Assembly (NCBI GenBank): GCA_028386065.3
Contig: JAKUCV010007347.1
Coordinates: 1-64,000, forward strand
Direction: 5' to 3'
Source: Turnera subulata
Lineage: Eukaryota; Streptophyta; Magnoliopsida; Malpighiales; Passifloraceae
DNA: 64,000 nucleotides
Under the pieces are notes generated by a model, which saw only the letters and a program-made list of their open reading frames with translations, was not told where the DNA came from and did not search any database. How positions within the stretch are numbered: position 1 is the first letter of the stretch; every line of letters begins with the position of its first letter. Made by a program: the position numbers and the translations under genes. Positions 53,918 through 64,000 of this stretch are shown in pieces.

Positions 53918-55653
53918 GGTGCTATAACCTTAAGTAGAGTCTAAATTGCTGCTTGTAATGATAAGAGGTAGGAGGAGAGGATGCTCTATATATAGTACAG
54001 TAAGGAAGGTAGGTAGACATTCGTTTATTCGTTTTCTCTCTAATCGACAGCCAATTGACCACAATTATCTCTTGAACTAGGTAATTAATTCTCTTGGAAA
54101 TACACAATTTTTCATGTCAATTCCTACAACCGCTTATATTTACTCTTGAAGATTAGAAAACGTAAAGGTTCTTATGATCTCATTGGAACCGGAACCAATT
54201 AATTTTATCTTGAAACATCCTTCCACTTCCTGTTTACGTATTAGTAAATCGCAATAAAGCAAATATTGGAAGTGTAAAAGATCATTGGAAAACGGAGAAA
54301 GTAGGCGGAAGTCGATTTTATCTTAGCCCTTGCAAATTTCTGACCTTTTTATCGTGACTGTAAAAGATTATATTGGTACTACTACTAGCATGCACTACCC
54401 CTACACCCCGATTAATCTGAATTCGACACATGAATATGGTAGGCAGTCTCTCAATGGAGATTTTATGCACAAGGACTTAACCCTAGACCTTCTTTATATT
54501 AAAACTCCAAGTGCTTGCACCAAAGCGATATGTTAAAATTGCATAAATTAAAAAAAAAATTAAATCTTGAATTCTAATTTTAAAATTTTATAATTTATAA
54601 ATTTGAGAATCCCTGTATGGAAGGAATGGATGGTAGTTCTCAAAGGTGAACGGTCCTGATTGTCGAGGTTTGGTACTCTTAGAAATGAGATGTTCTTTTT
54701 TTTGGGTACAGAAATGAGATGTTCTTTAGTCAGAGAAAGTATATTAATTGAATTTAGGTGAAGTATTTCTTAAATTACGTTCTTTGAGAAGTTTTTTTTT
54801 TTTTGTCGAAGTTCTTTGAGAAAAGTTACAAGCTCACATCTAAGCTTTGAAAGAATTGTCTAATACCATGCTACTAGTATATGCTTCAGTTCTGCTGTTA
54901 GAATTGCGAAGGAGAGTCGCTTTATATAGTTGTATCATGTATGGTACAGGTAGATAGAAGATTTAATAAAATAAATCTAGTTTCGAGGGTAGAACTAAAA
55001 GTCCACCTTGATAAAATAAACAGTGAACCACTGGTTAATTAATGAGCTTCGGCCTGCAACCGAATTGTATTGGGCCACATGGACCTGTTTGGCATTCATA
55101 GGGAGCCTCTTAAAAGCCCAACCACTGCCCAATCCCGGGCTTGAGGATTGGAAGCCGTTGGTTTATATAATAACTAAAATATTACTATTAATTTTGTTAA
55201 CATGGTATTTCTATAAAAAAAAAAAAAACATGGTTGCTTTTAGTGTTTTTTTTCTTTTGTGAAACCTTTTAGTGCTTGTTTCATTTAAACGAATGTCAAG
55301 CAAACTAATATAATACATATTCTTAGACTTTCTAATCATGGATTACGTTCTAATTTTAACATGCTTAAGATCATTTACTCCTTGCTCCTAAGCACCAAAA
55401 CTGTTTAAGACCATGGACTGCTTGCTCTCCCAACCCTATGGAATGCAGGGATAGTGCTACATCTGAAATTTTCCACAAAAACATTTTTACTGCGTGCTCT
55501 CTCAAGCTTGTTCAGGACTCATGATTGCTATAAACTTTTAAATTTGTCAAAAATTTTTAGAAAATCTAAATTCTAGATGTTTGTAAACTATGAAAAATAA
55601 TGGAGGATAGCGGAGATTAGTAGTTCTATTAAAGAGGCGAGGTGTCTGGTAAC
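53918..55653. repeat. Duplicated flank of the small-protein cluster
   Basis: No gene. Blocks shared with other copies: TTCTCTTGGAAATACACA (54086), AAGTCCACCTTGATAAAAT (54996), TTAAGATCATTTACTCCTTG ... CATGGACTGCTTGCTCTC (55365-55430). A 54700-54730 AGAAATGAGATGTTCTTT repeat is a small local duplication. Confidence 0.5.
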
Positions 55654-56235
55654 TAGACCTGGCAATTCGTGTTGTCGTGTCGGGTTCGTGTCGGGTTGAA
55701 CAGGTAATCGGGTTTCAAATCTTCAACCCGACCCGACCCATTTAATAATCGTGTCGTGTCGTGTGTAACCCGGTTATTATCGTGTCGGGTTCGGGTTGAC
55801 CCGCGGGTTACCTATTAAGTCTAACAAGCCTAAAAATTAGTTTGAAATTTTTTTATTTTGCGCATTTTTTGAGCAAATAGGTATATAATTAGATTTTCTC
55901 ATATATTAAAGAAAATTATAAATTGTAGAATCATAATATAATAATATTTTAAAGCATTTATAGAAATATTTTTGGATAATTTTAGTAACTTTAGCCTTAA
56001 ATATTGAATAAGTCTTATATTAAATCAGTAAAATATCAATACCCTAAATATAATCGGGTCACAAACAGGTACCTATCGGGTTGGCGGGTCAACCCGCGAC
56101 CTGACCTGCTAATTTTCGTGTCGTGTCGGGTCGACCCATTTAACTAAACGGGTTGAAAATCTCTGACCTATACCTGCTAATTTCGTGTCGGGTTCGTGTC
56201 GGGTTGTCGTGTCACTACCCGTTTTGCCAGGTCTA
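55654..56235. mobile_element. hAT-type MITE with TAGACCTGGCAA ends
   Basis: Ends TAGACCTGGCAA / TTGCCAGGTCTA with subterminal GTCGTGTCGGGTTCGTG repeats in inverted arrangement. Perfect 8-bp duplication CTGGTAAC (55646-55653, 56236-56243). 582 bp, AT-rich centre, no ORF. Confidence 0.92.
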
Positions 56236-56915
56236 CTGGTAACGAAGGATTATTTCACTCTCCCACATTAGCTTATCCCAGCGTAGGTAAGACCTATTCT
56301 TTCCTAGTGTTTTATTTTCAGCATGGCCTATACTTAGGTTCAATGTCGGAAACTTTATATTACTTTCAACAAAAAAATTTTAACCATTACCAAAAAAAAT
56401 TTTAATGATTTTTGTCCTCATTTTCTAACCAAAGCAAAAAATCAAGGTACTCCGGAATGGCTGTAGGGCCATCTTTTCTGGTCAAATTAATTACATAGTT
56501 GCATTACAGTTCCAGAGAAATACACAGAAAATATTGATAAACAATGGTTAATGCTTTTATTAACACAACATGCACAACGAGTCAAAAAAAAATTAATTAA
56601 AGAATTATGCATTCAACATTTTTTTCATTCATGTGCCTGCTTGCTCATCTTTCTACTAAGCAAAGAATTAAGTTGTGACGTCCATTTCCCGCAGTCAATA
56701 TTGGTCCACTTTATAAGAAAAAGATATATATTTCCTGTTCCTTCAAGAGATTGTAGGATAAATTTGAGAAGGCAAACAGTGCAATAATTAAGACATAAAA
56801 TCCACCAGAAATCACTGCTACTGCAGTATAGATGATCCCATTAGCATTAAAGAAACATTACACCAATAGCAAGATTTCATTTATTCAATGCATTTCAGAC
56901 TTGCAAAACATTAAA
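56236..56915. repeat. Duplicated flank of the small-protein cluster
   Basis: Matches 6700-7200 in order (CATTAGCTTA-CCCA, TCAGCATGGCCTA, CGGAATGGC-GTA, TTCATTCATGTGCCTGC, GAATTAAGTTGTG). No gene. Confidence 0.6.
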
Positions 56916-57111
56916 CTACTTATTGCGCAAGTCCTTAAAATAACCAGCAGGATTCTTCTCAAAAGCATCCCTGGAGATGCTCAATGCTCATACCTTGTCC
57001 TCCAGGAGCTTTCATGGTATTCCCATCAGTTGTTGAAGCAGACCCAGAAGCTGGAGCACTGCCAGTCGTAGCCGAAGCCACATTGCTTGTTGGTTTCTTA
57101 TCGCCAGACAT
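56916..57111 (-). pseudogene. Small MKAPG-tail protein, copy 5, frameshifted
   Basis: ATG at 57111 with MSGDKKPTSN, almost identical to copy 3 up to TMKAPGGQG. A small duplication (GAGCATTGAGCAT) then shifts the frame, which stops early. The remaining tail codons (FEKNPAGYF, DLRNK) are still present downstream in the other frame, ending at 56916. Recent loss of function is likely. Confidence 0.7.
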
Positions 57112-58385
57112 TTTTGCACCTTCTTGGTTATTGAAGTGCTATTACAGTCTCCTAATTAGTAACTAAATGCTCTAAACTTCAATTTATCTGTGACACTAAC
57201 CTTTTTGAATGGTGGTGTCATTATGTAGTGCAAGGCGGAAATTTCAGGGGATGCATCTGATCACTCTTTCTCTCAATAGAGTAATTAATTCTCCTGGAAA
57301 TACACAAAAGTGATCTATTCTAGGTCAACTCCTACATGCAGGCTGTTAGATTTACTCTGACATTAGTTAATGTAATGGGGCTTCTATTCTCATTGGAACC
57401 AAAACCACCACTCATCCACTTCCTGTATACGCATTTCCCCATCACGCATTGGAGTAAATCGCCTTAAAAGCCCATTGGAAAAATGATAAGTAGGTGGAAA
57501 TTGAATTAATTTAGCTTTCCCAAATGCAAGTCTGTGACTTTGTTATGAGGTGAGTCGATAAAGAGCCTACTAGTAGGAGCCCTACTATCCTCCCTACTGG
57601 ATCCTCCTACTGGATCCTCCATAAAGCCTGTACAGAGCCCCAAGTCCGGGCTTGAGCATCAAAACCATGTTTAAGATCATTTAATTCATGCTCCTGAATA
57701 CCAAAACTGCTTAAGACAATGGACTGAATGCTCTACCAACCCCATGGAATGCATGGATAGTGCTAATTCTGAAATTATCTACCAAAAAACATGTTTACTG
57801 CGTGCTCTCCCAAGCATGTTATTAAACTTTAAAATTTGCCTAAACTTTCTAGAAAATCTAAAAATTAGACTTTTGTAAACTTTTGAAATGCCTCTAGGAA
57901 TAATGCAGATAGTGATGATTAGTACTTCCATTAAAGCGGTGAAATCTGAATTAACGAAGGACTCTTTCTTCACTCTCCCACATTAGCTTATCCCAATTCC
58001 AATGCACATAAAATCCATTTTTAGTGTGGCATACGCTAAGGTCCAGTCTCGGAAATTTATATGGCAGAATAAGAGAAACAAGGGTTGTGTTTAGTAATCG
58101 GATTGCAGCTTAACATTTCGCTAGATGTATTTTTCACACATTTTCGCATGCTTCCTTGTATCGTCAATAGCATGATTCTTAACGTGAATGAACAGTGCAC
58201 TGCTCTCTGTATCACAACGAGAGAGCGATTCAAACATTGACAAAGAAGTTTCAAGGGAGGACAAGAAGAAAAGACAACAAAATGACTTCATTAAAATGAA
58301 ATGAACCATGCAGTCTAACTCTTGGTGATCTCCATTACATTTCCATTATTACACGTTACTTATAACAATAACTAAGGCCAACCAC
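57112..58385. repeat. Duplicated flank, with a truncated further unit of copy 4 type
   Basis: 57118-57480 parallels the promoter flanks of copies 1 and 3; 57665-57830 is the CCATGTTTAAGATCATTT block. 58087-58385 parallels 53233-53530, the 3' flank of copy 4, and stops exactly where the CACTA end begins. The gene body of this sixth unit is missing. Confidence 0.6.
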
Positions 58386-58640
58386 CACTACAAGAAAAAT
58401 GGAAGATAGCTACGGTTTTTTATTCACATAGCTATGTTTATATTTATAGCTATATTAAGGGCTACGTAATTTAAACTGTAGGGCCTTGTGTAGGTAAGTG
58501 GCTATGTAGCCAACTACTTAGCCACACTTATTGAACAGTAGCCATTAACAAAAATTAACTACACTTTCCAATTGTGTAGTCATTTCATATTTTAAATAAT
58601 TTGCTACACAATTAAAGCTGTAGCCAACATGAATGTTATG
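58386..58640 (+). mobile_element. CACTA transposon end fragment
   Basis: CACTACAAGAAAAATGG terminus at 58386, followed by subterminal GTAGC/GCTAC repeats in both orientations (58410-58625), the usual CACTA arrangement. The other terminus is not seen; the right limit is approximate. Confidence 0.75.
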
Positions 58641-58705
58641 TCCCCAGATTTCTATTGTTTTTTTGGTTTTTTTTCATTGTGTTTTTGTAGAATTGATATA
58701 CAAGG

Positions 58706-58899
58706 TGTTGAGAGAATTTTCTAATGATTCATTGACATAGAGCATCCCTATATATACAAATATACAGGGTATAATAAAGGAAAGGTAGTTACATCATAGT
58801 AATTATAGGGATTTTCACAATTAACACTGTATACTGTTTACGTAAATCAAGTCGTAAATCATGTTTGATTCCGTCAATCAAACGTCAATCATGCCAACA
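58706..58899 (-). repeat. 3' LTR of copia element 2
   Basis: Minus strand from TGTTGGCATGATTGACG to TTCTCTCAACA, ~194 bp, with a TATATATAGGG box. A GAGGGGGAG polypurine tract abuts it at 58900-58909. The left (58706) boundary is inferred from the CTCTCAACA end typical of copia LTRs. Confidence 0.7.
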
Positions 58900-58906
58900 C
58901 TCCCCC

Positions 58907-60309
58907 TCAAGTTGGCGCATAGATGTTTATCATGTCCAACTTGTCAATTATAGAATGGAACATCTTTCCTGAAACTGCCTTCGTCAATACATCTGCTAAT
59001 TGATCTTCGGATTTGACAAAAGGAAAACTGATAACTTTGTCATCCAATTTCTCTTTGATAAAATGACGATCAACTTCGACATGCTTGGTGCGATCATGTT
59101 GTACAGGATTGTGTGCAATCTCAATAGCAGCCTTATTATCACAATGCAACTTCATAGGTTCAGTGTACGTCACCCCTAAATCCCTTAGAATACTTTTGAT
59201 CCATAATAAAAACACAGACACTATGAGCCATGCCTCGAAATTCAGCTTCTGCACTGGATCTTGCAACAACCTTTTGTTTCTTGCTTCTCCATGTGACTAA
59301 ATTTCCATGTACGAAAGTGAAGTACCCTAAAGTGGACCTTCTAGTTGTCTGGTCACCAGCCCAATCAGAATCAGTGTAGCCTTCAACCCTTGGTTTGCCA
59401 TCCTTTGTAAAAAGTAATCCTTTCCCTGGCGAGCTTTTCAAGTACCGCAGGATTCTATAAACAGCATCCATATGTTCCACACTTGGTGTACTCAAAAATT
59501 GGCTCACAACACTTACTGCATATGCAATATCTGGCCTCGTATGTGACAAATAAATCAACTTGCCAACCAAATGTTGATACTGACCTTTATTCGTTGGCAC
59601 TTGGTCTGGAAAAATTCCAAACTTGTGATTCATCTCAATAGGTGTTTTTGCTGGTTTGCAAGAAAGCATACCGGTTTCCTTAAGAAGATCTAGCACATAC
59701 TTCTATTGAGAGAGAGATATCCTATGCTTAGATCTGGCTACTTCAATTCCCAGAAAATACTTAAGTTGCCCCAAGTCTTTCATCTCAAACTTGGCGGCTA
59801 AGTACTTCTTCAAAGCTGCTATTTCATTGGGATCATCTCCTGTCAAAACCATATCATCAACATATACAATCAAAGCTGTCACCTTACCCTCATTTTGCTT
59901 TATGAATAGGGTATGATCTGAGTTACTCTGTCTGTAACTAAACTCCTTCATGGTGGTTGATAGTCTCCCAAACCAAGCTCTTGGCGACTGCTTTAAACCA
60001 TATAACGATCTCTTCAGCTTGCAAACTACATTTTTTCTACTAAGATTCTGCTGGACTCCAGGTGGTAGCTCCATATAGACTTCTTCCTCTAGATCACCAT
60101 TAAGGAATGCATTCTTGACATCAAACTGATGTAGAGGCCAATCTCGTTTCGCTGCAATAGAAATGAGTATGCGAATTATGTTGATCTTTGCTACTGGAGC
60201 AAAGGTTTCTTGATAGTCCACCCCATATCGTTGGGTATATCCTTTCGTTACAAGTCTTGCTTTGAATCTGTCAATGCTTCCATCTGCTTTGAGTTTTATT
60301 GTGAACACT
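58907..60309 (-). pseudogene. Copia element 2 pol: reverse transcriptase and RNase H
   Basis: Minus strand. 60309-59703: reverse transcriptase with DRFKARLVTKGYTQ, the FAPVAK motif, LHQFDVKNAFLNGDL, KLKRSLYGLKQSPRAW and catalytic YVDDMVLTG. A TAG at ~59703 interrupts SLSQ/KYVLDLL. 59696-59190: connection and RNase H (GKLIYLSHTRPDIAY, YTDSDWAGD, SSAEAEF). A frameshift near 59200-59220 follows, then the C-terminal part 59230-58907 (LHCDNKAAIEIAHNP, HVEVDRHFI, DQLADVLTKA). Integrase, protease and gag are missing because a gypsy LTR begins at 60310. Confidence 0.9.
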
Positions 60310-62502
60310 TGTAACACCCTGGTTTTTTCGTTTTAGAGTTGATAAAAGAAAATTCTGGATTGCGGTAATGGAAATAAAAATTAATTTATTTTCCCATTGG
60401 ATTTATTTATTTTAAGCGGTAATATGTCATCTTTGAGCTTCGTCGGACCCAAACCGCATTTCGGAACGAAACACGACGCCTATCGTAGTTTTAATCTAAA
60501 CTACGTCGTTTTGGGGTTTTAAAAAAAAAAAAGAGGAGTAGGTCAACTGAGGCAGGTTGACCGCGCCAAGCCAACGACCCGTCGTTGGCTGGCGGGTCAG
60601 AACCTAGCCCCAGCACCTCCTTCCCATTTCTTTTCTTTCTCCCTTCCTCGTTCTTCCCCTATTTTCTTTTCTCCTCCTTTTCTTCATTTCTCTTTTCTCT
60701 CTTATTTCCGTTACTCCTCCACTTAGCCGTCACTCCCAACGGTCTTGCTCCCCACCATCTCCCTTCTCTCTCTTTCCTCATCTTTTTCTTCCTTTCATCT
60801 CCTTCTGATCGACTCCCCGAAACTGTCACTCCTTCCCTTCTCTCTCTTTCTCTTCTTCTCTCTTCCTCTCATCTCCTTCTTCCACAATTTCCTCCCCGGC
60901 CGTCATTTGCCCTTCCCTCAGGTCGCCGTCGCCGCCACCACGGGTTGTAGAGGGGACCGAGAGGAGACCAGACCGTGTGCGACGAGTGGCACTGCGAGTG
61001 GACGGGAATCGCTCCTGTCTTCCTCGCGTTGCCGGTAAGTCTGACCCCTCCTTAGATTTCTCTTCTCCTCCATCTCGGCTTATGGGTTGATGTTGTTGTT
61101 GTTCTTTGTTTTTTTTTTTTCCTGTGTTGGTGTCGACTGGGTTTCGGGGTGGATGGTGCGTATTTGTTGGCTCGATGGGTGCGATGGTGTTCGTTGGTGG
61201 CCGATGTGCTGTGTGCGTGTTTCTCCGGCAGCGTGCCGACGAGTTCGGGGCTGTGTGGATCCAAATCCGGCTCCTGCAAAGTCGCCTAGTTCCGGGTAAG
61301 GATTTAATACCTCGGCCCTTTTTCTTGTTTTGATTCTTTTGAGATGCCGCGGGAGTTGTGTGGACGAATTGGATTCTTTTGGAAGTAGTATGTGGGTTGG
61401 ATGAGAATGGTTTGACTGTTCTGTTAATGGCAGTTAACTGTTGATTCGTTTTTGGGCTCCGGCGAATATTCCGGCGAGGTTGACCGGAATCCGACGAGCA
61501 CGCACTATTCCGGCGAGGCCTCGGGAATTTTCCGGCGAAGGCTCGGGTTCTGCCCAGCGGATTGTATATCTCGTTTTTACGAGTGTTGGATGGTATTATC
61601 CTTGTTTTGTCTCGGTTATACCATGTATTTAAATTTTGGAATTTTATTTATCGAAATACATTGATATTTATATATTTAGTGGATTGCGGTTTACCGAGAG
61701 CGGAGAATTAGAGTGTGTGGCCGGAAGAACTTACCGACACGTAGAGAATTTAGGCCGGTTAACCTTGGGCTCGGAATGGCGTTAGGACGGTTTTTTAGGA
61801 AAAACCGAGCCCAGGCCCAATAACCTCAATTTGAAGCTTAGGATGTTTAATTGGACTTAAAGCTACGGACTTAGGACCTAATCACAGATAATTAAATTCA
61901 CGGACATTAAGAACGGGCTCGAAGCCCAATTTCATAATCGGTAAAATATGGACTTAAGGAAGTGGGCCCTCGGCCTGGAATTTGTGATTAAGGATTTAGT
62001 GGGCTTTAAGCCGAGAACCGTTAATGAACTTAAATCGATGAACCTTAGATCCCTAATCATTGGAGTTATGGAAGGAAAAATATCCTTTTTGGACTTAGAC
62101 CCGGAAATCTTATAATCGGATAGTTAGGGTCGGGAGTTACTCGATTAGAGCATACCTTAGCATACATACACGTTTTTACTCCTAAATGGGTTTAGTGATT
62201 ATATCATGTACCGGTATTCAGGCACGGGAGATACCTCGGGAGCTGTAGACTCAGATCAGGGAGAAGTCATAATCTGCATTTTTGAGGTGACATTACTAGT
62301 CTTTTTATATATGTTTTGTGAATGCATGTTGGTGTGGTTTGTTTGTTTACTTGCCTTGTTTGCTACATGCGATGATTGGAATTGTATACCTGCTTGTTCT
62401 CACATGCCTAATTTCTATATGAAACACTGCTATGAAATATAACATGTAATATGCTTTGGTGATAGTGTGTAGTTATGGGCCGAAGGCCCGGTTGAAACAG
62501 GG
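60310..62502 (+). repeat. 5' LTR of gypsy element C (right end in gap)
   Basis: Starts TGTAACACCCTGG at the point where copia 2 pol breaks off. Same design as the other gypsy LTRs here: CT-rich tract 60600-60900, CCG-rich leader 60895-61030, donor-like TTGCCGGTAAGTCTG at ~61028-61042, then AT-richer sequence with many GGGCTT/AAGCCC words. The end and primer binding site fall in the gap. Confidence 0.8.
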
Positions 62503-63405
62503 NNNNNNNNNNNNNNNNNNNNNNNNNNNNNNNNNNNNNNNNNNNNNNNNNNNNNNNNNNNNNNNNNNNNNNNNNNNNNNNNNNNNNNNNNNNNNNNNNN
62601 NNNNNNNNNNNNNNNNNNNNNNNNNNNNNNNNNNNNNNNNNNNNNNNNNNNNNNNNNNNNNNNNNNNNNNNNNNNNNNNNNNNNNNNNNNNNNNNNNNNN
62701 NNNNNNNNNNNNNNNNNNNNNNNNNNNNNNNNNNNNNNNNNNNNNNNNNNNNNNNNNNNNNNNNNNNNNNNNNNNNNNNNNNNNNNNNNNNNNNNNNNNN
62801 NNNNNNNNNNNNNNNNNNNNNNNNNNNNNNNNNNNNNNNNNNNNNNNNNNNNNNNNNNNNNNNNNNNNNNNNNNNNNNNNNNNNNNNNNNNNNNNNNNNN
62901 NNNNNNNNNNNNNNNNNNNNNNNNNNNNNNNNNNNNNNNNNNNNNNNNNNNNNNNNNNNNNNNNNNNNNNNNNNNNNNNNNNNNNNNNNNNNNNNNNNNN
63001 NNNNNNNNNNNNNNNNNNNNNNNNNNNNNNNNNNNNNNNNNNNNNNNNNNNNNNNNNNNNNNNNNNNNNNNNNNNNNNNNNNNNNNNNNNNNNNNNNNNN
63101 NNNNNNNNNNNNNNNNNNNNNNNNNNNNNNNNNNNNNNNNNNNNNNNNNNNNNNNNNNNNNNNNNNNNNNNNNNNNNNNNNNNNNNNNNNNNNNNNNNNN
63201 NNNNNNNNNNNNNNNNNNNNNNNNNNNNNNNNNNNNNNNNNNNNNNNNNNNNNNNNNNNNNNNNNNNNNNNNNNNNNNNNNNNNNNNNNNNNNNNNNNNN
63301 NNNNNNNNNNNNNNNNNNNNNNNNNNNNNNNNNNNNNNNNNNNNNNNNNNNNNNNNNNNNNNNNNNNNNNNNNNNNNNNNNNNNNNNNNNNNNNNNNNNN
63401 NNNNN
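62503..63405. other. Assembly gap
   Basis: 903 N between LTR and gag of element C. Confidence 0.99.
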
Positions 63406-63406
63406 T

Positions 63407-64000
63407 TACGCATTGAGCTGGTGGCAAGGACTTGTTATGGACCTACCTAGACCAGTGGTGATGCCATGGGCAGACTTCAAAGATAAATTCTACAAGGAGT
63501 TTCTTACCATTGGTTTCTTGGAAGACCAGAAGAAGCAGTTTCTTGAGGTGAGACAGGGACCCGATGAGTCGGTTTCTGCATTCAGGATCCGATTCAGTAT
63601 TCTTCTCTCTTACGCCAAGGAGTTTGTGCCCGATGAAGTGACACAATGTAGGCGATTTGTAGACGCTCTACGCCGCGAGTTGGCGATCGTAGTGGCTGGT
63701 GGGAGACACCGGACTTGGGAAGCTATTTGTGAGGCCGCTTTTGATGCTGAGAGGATTCAGTTGATCGGGCAGGAGGCCCGGCCAACCGAGCGGGAGAGAC
63801 AGTCAACAATGCCGGGACAGAAAAAGCAACATTTTGGTTCGGGTAATACAAGTTACATGAGTCGGCAGGGTTCTTCCTACCAAGGTTCGAAGAAGTCCCG
63901 AGGACAGAAGTATCAGGGTGGACCGGGCAAGTCTTCGGGAGTAAAGCCTTATCAGTCTGGATCTCAGAGGCGGGGCCCTTGGACTAGACCTCCTATTATA
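63407..64000 (+). CDS. Gag (partial), gypsy element C
   Basis: 198 codons open from the gap to the window end, both termini missing. The first ~100 residues are the Retrotrans_gag domain: an ALSWWQGL helix, WADFKDKFYKEF, QKKQFLEVRQG then SVSAFRIRF, and RRFVDALRREL. After that comes the basic, Gly/Ser/Gln-rich linker (GQKKQHFGSG, KSRGQKYQGG) that precedes the zinc knuckle in Tekay/Del-type gag. No stop or frameshift in the visible part, so element C may be younger than A and B. Confidence 0.88.

Overview
This is repeat-dominated nuclear DNA of a flowering plant, probably a eudicot. The evidence is AT-rich spacers and introns, plant Ty3/gypsy (Tekay-like) and Ty1/copia lineages, a Helitron carrying an RPA1-like gene, hAT MITEs, a tRNA-derived SINE and a CACTA terminus. 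No bacterial signals are present. I cannot name the species. Assembly quality is imperfect: gaps lie at 41880-42106 and 62503-63405, and single-N joins at 1069 and 12575.

Layout. 1-1426: two pieces of a minus-strand gypsy LTR around the first exons of a BUB1/BUBR1-like gene, cut at a single N. 1427-5080: Helitron remnant with RPA1-like exons and a clear 3' hairpin + CTAGT end. 5081-8096: native sequence with two small minus-strand genes sharing a TMKAPG...NPAAYF tail, plus a SINE. About 8.1-49.6 kb: a second Helitron of the same family, expanded by nested insertions. These are: a minus solo LTR (9139-24606, TSD TATAT) split by a full gypsy element (11346-20156, TSD ATCAA) and a plus solo LTR (20816-23737); another solo LTR (24891-26225, TSD TTTGT); and a minus copia element (26328-49252). 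The copia was split by gypsy element B (32016-48423, TSD TTTCA), which itself holds a Tat/Ogre-like non-autonomous element (37463-44831) and a solo LTR (45172-47662). 49626-58385: native sequence again, with three more members of the small-protein cluster in tandemly duplicated flanks, plus three TIR elements. 58386-64000: CACTA end, a truncated copia pol, and a third gypsy element whose gag runs off the window.

Most unusual content. Element B has no gag-pol body. Between its primer binding site and polypurine tract it carries two antisense genes with their own TATA boxes: a coiled-coil ORF (split by the Ogre-like element) and a ~227-codon ORF with half of a LINE-type endonuclease fold. A homologue of the second ORF, also antisense to its host, sits inside the copia element, between gag and integrase. 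Separately, the gypsy LTRs carry arrays of short hairpins whose stems change in a compensated way between and within arrays, which suggests selection on RNA or DNA structure.

Taken as a whole, the only likely host genes are the BUB1-like fragment and the small-protein cluster. Everything else is transposon sequence in layers.
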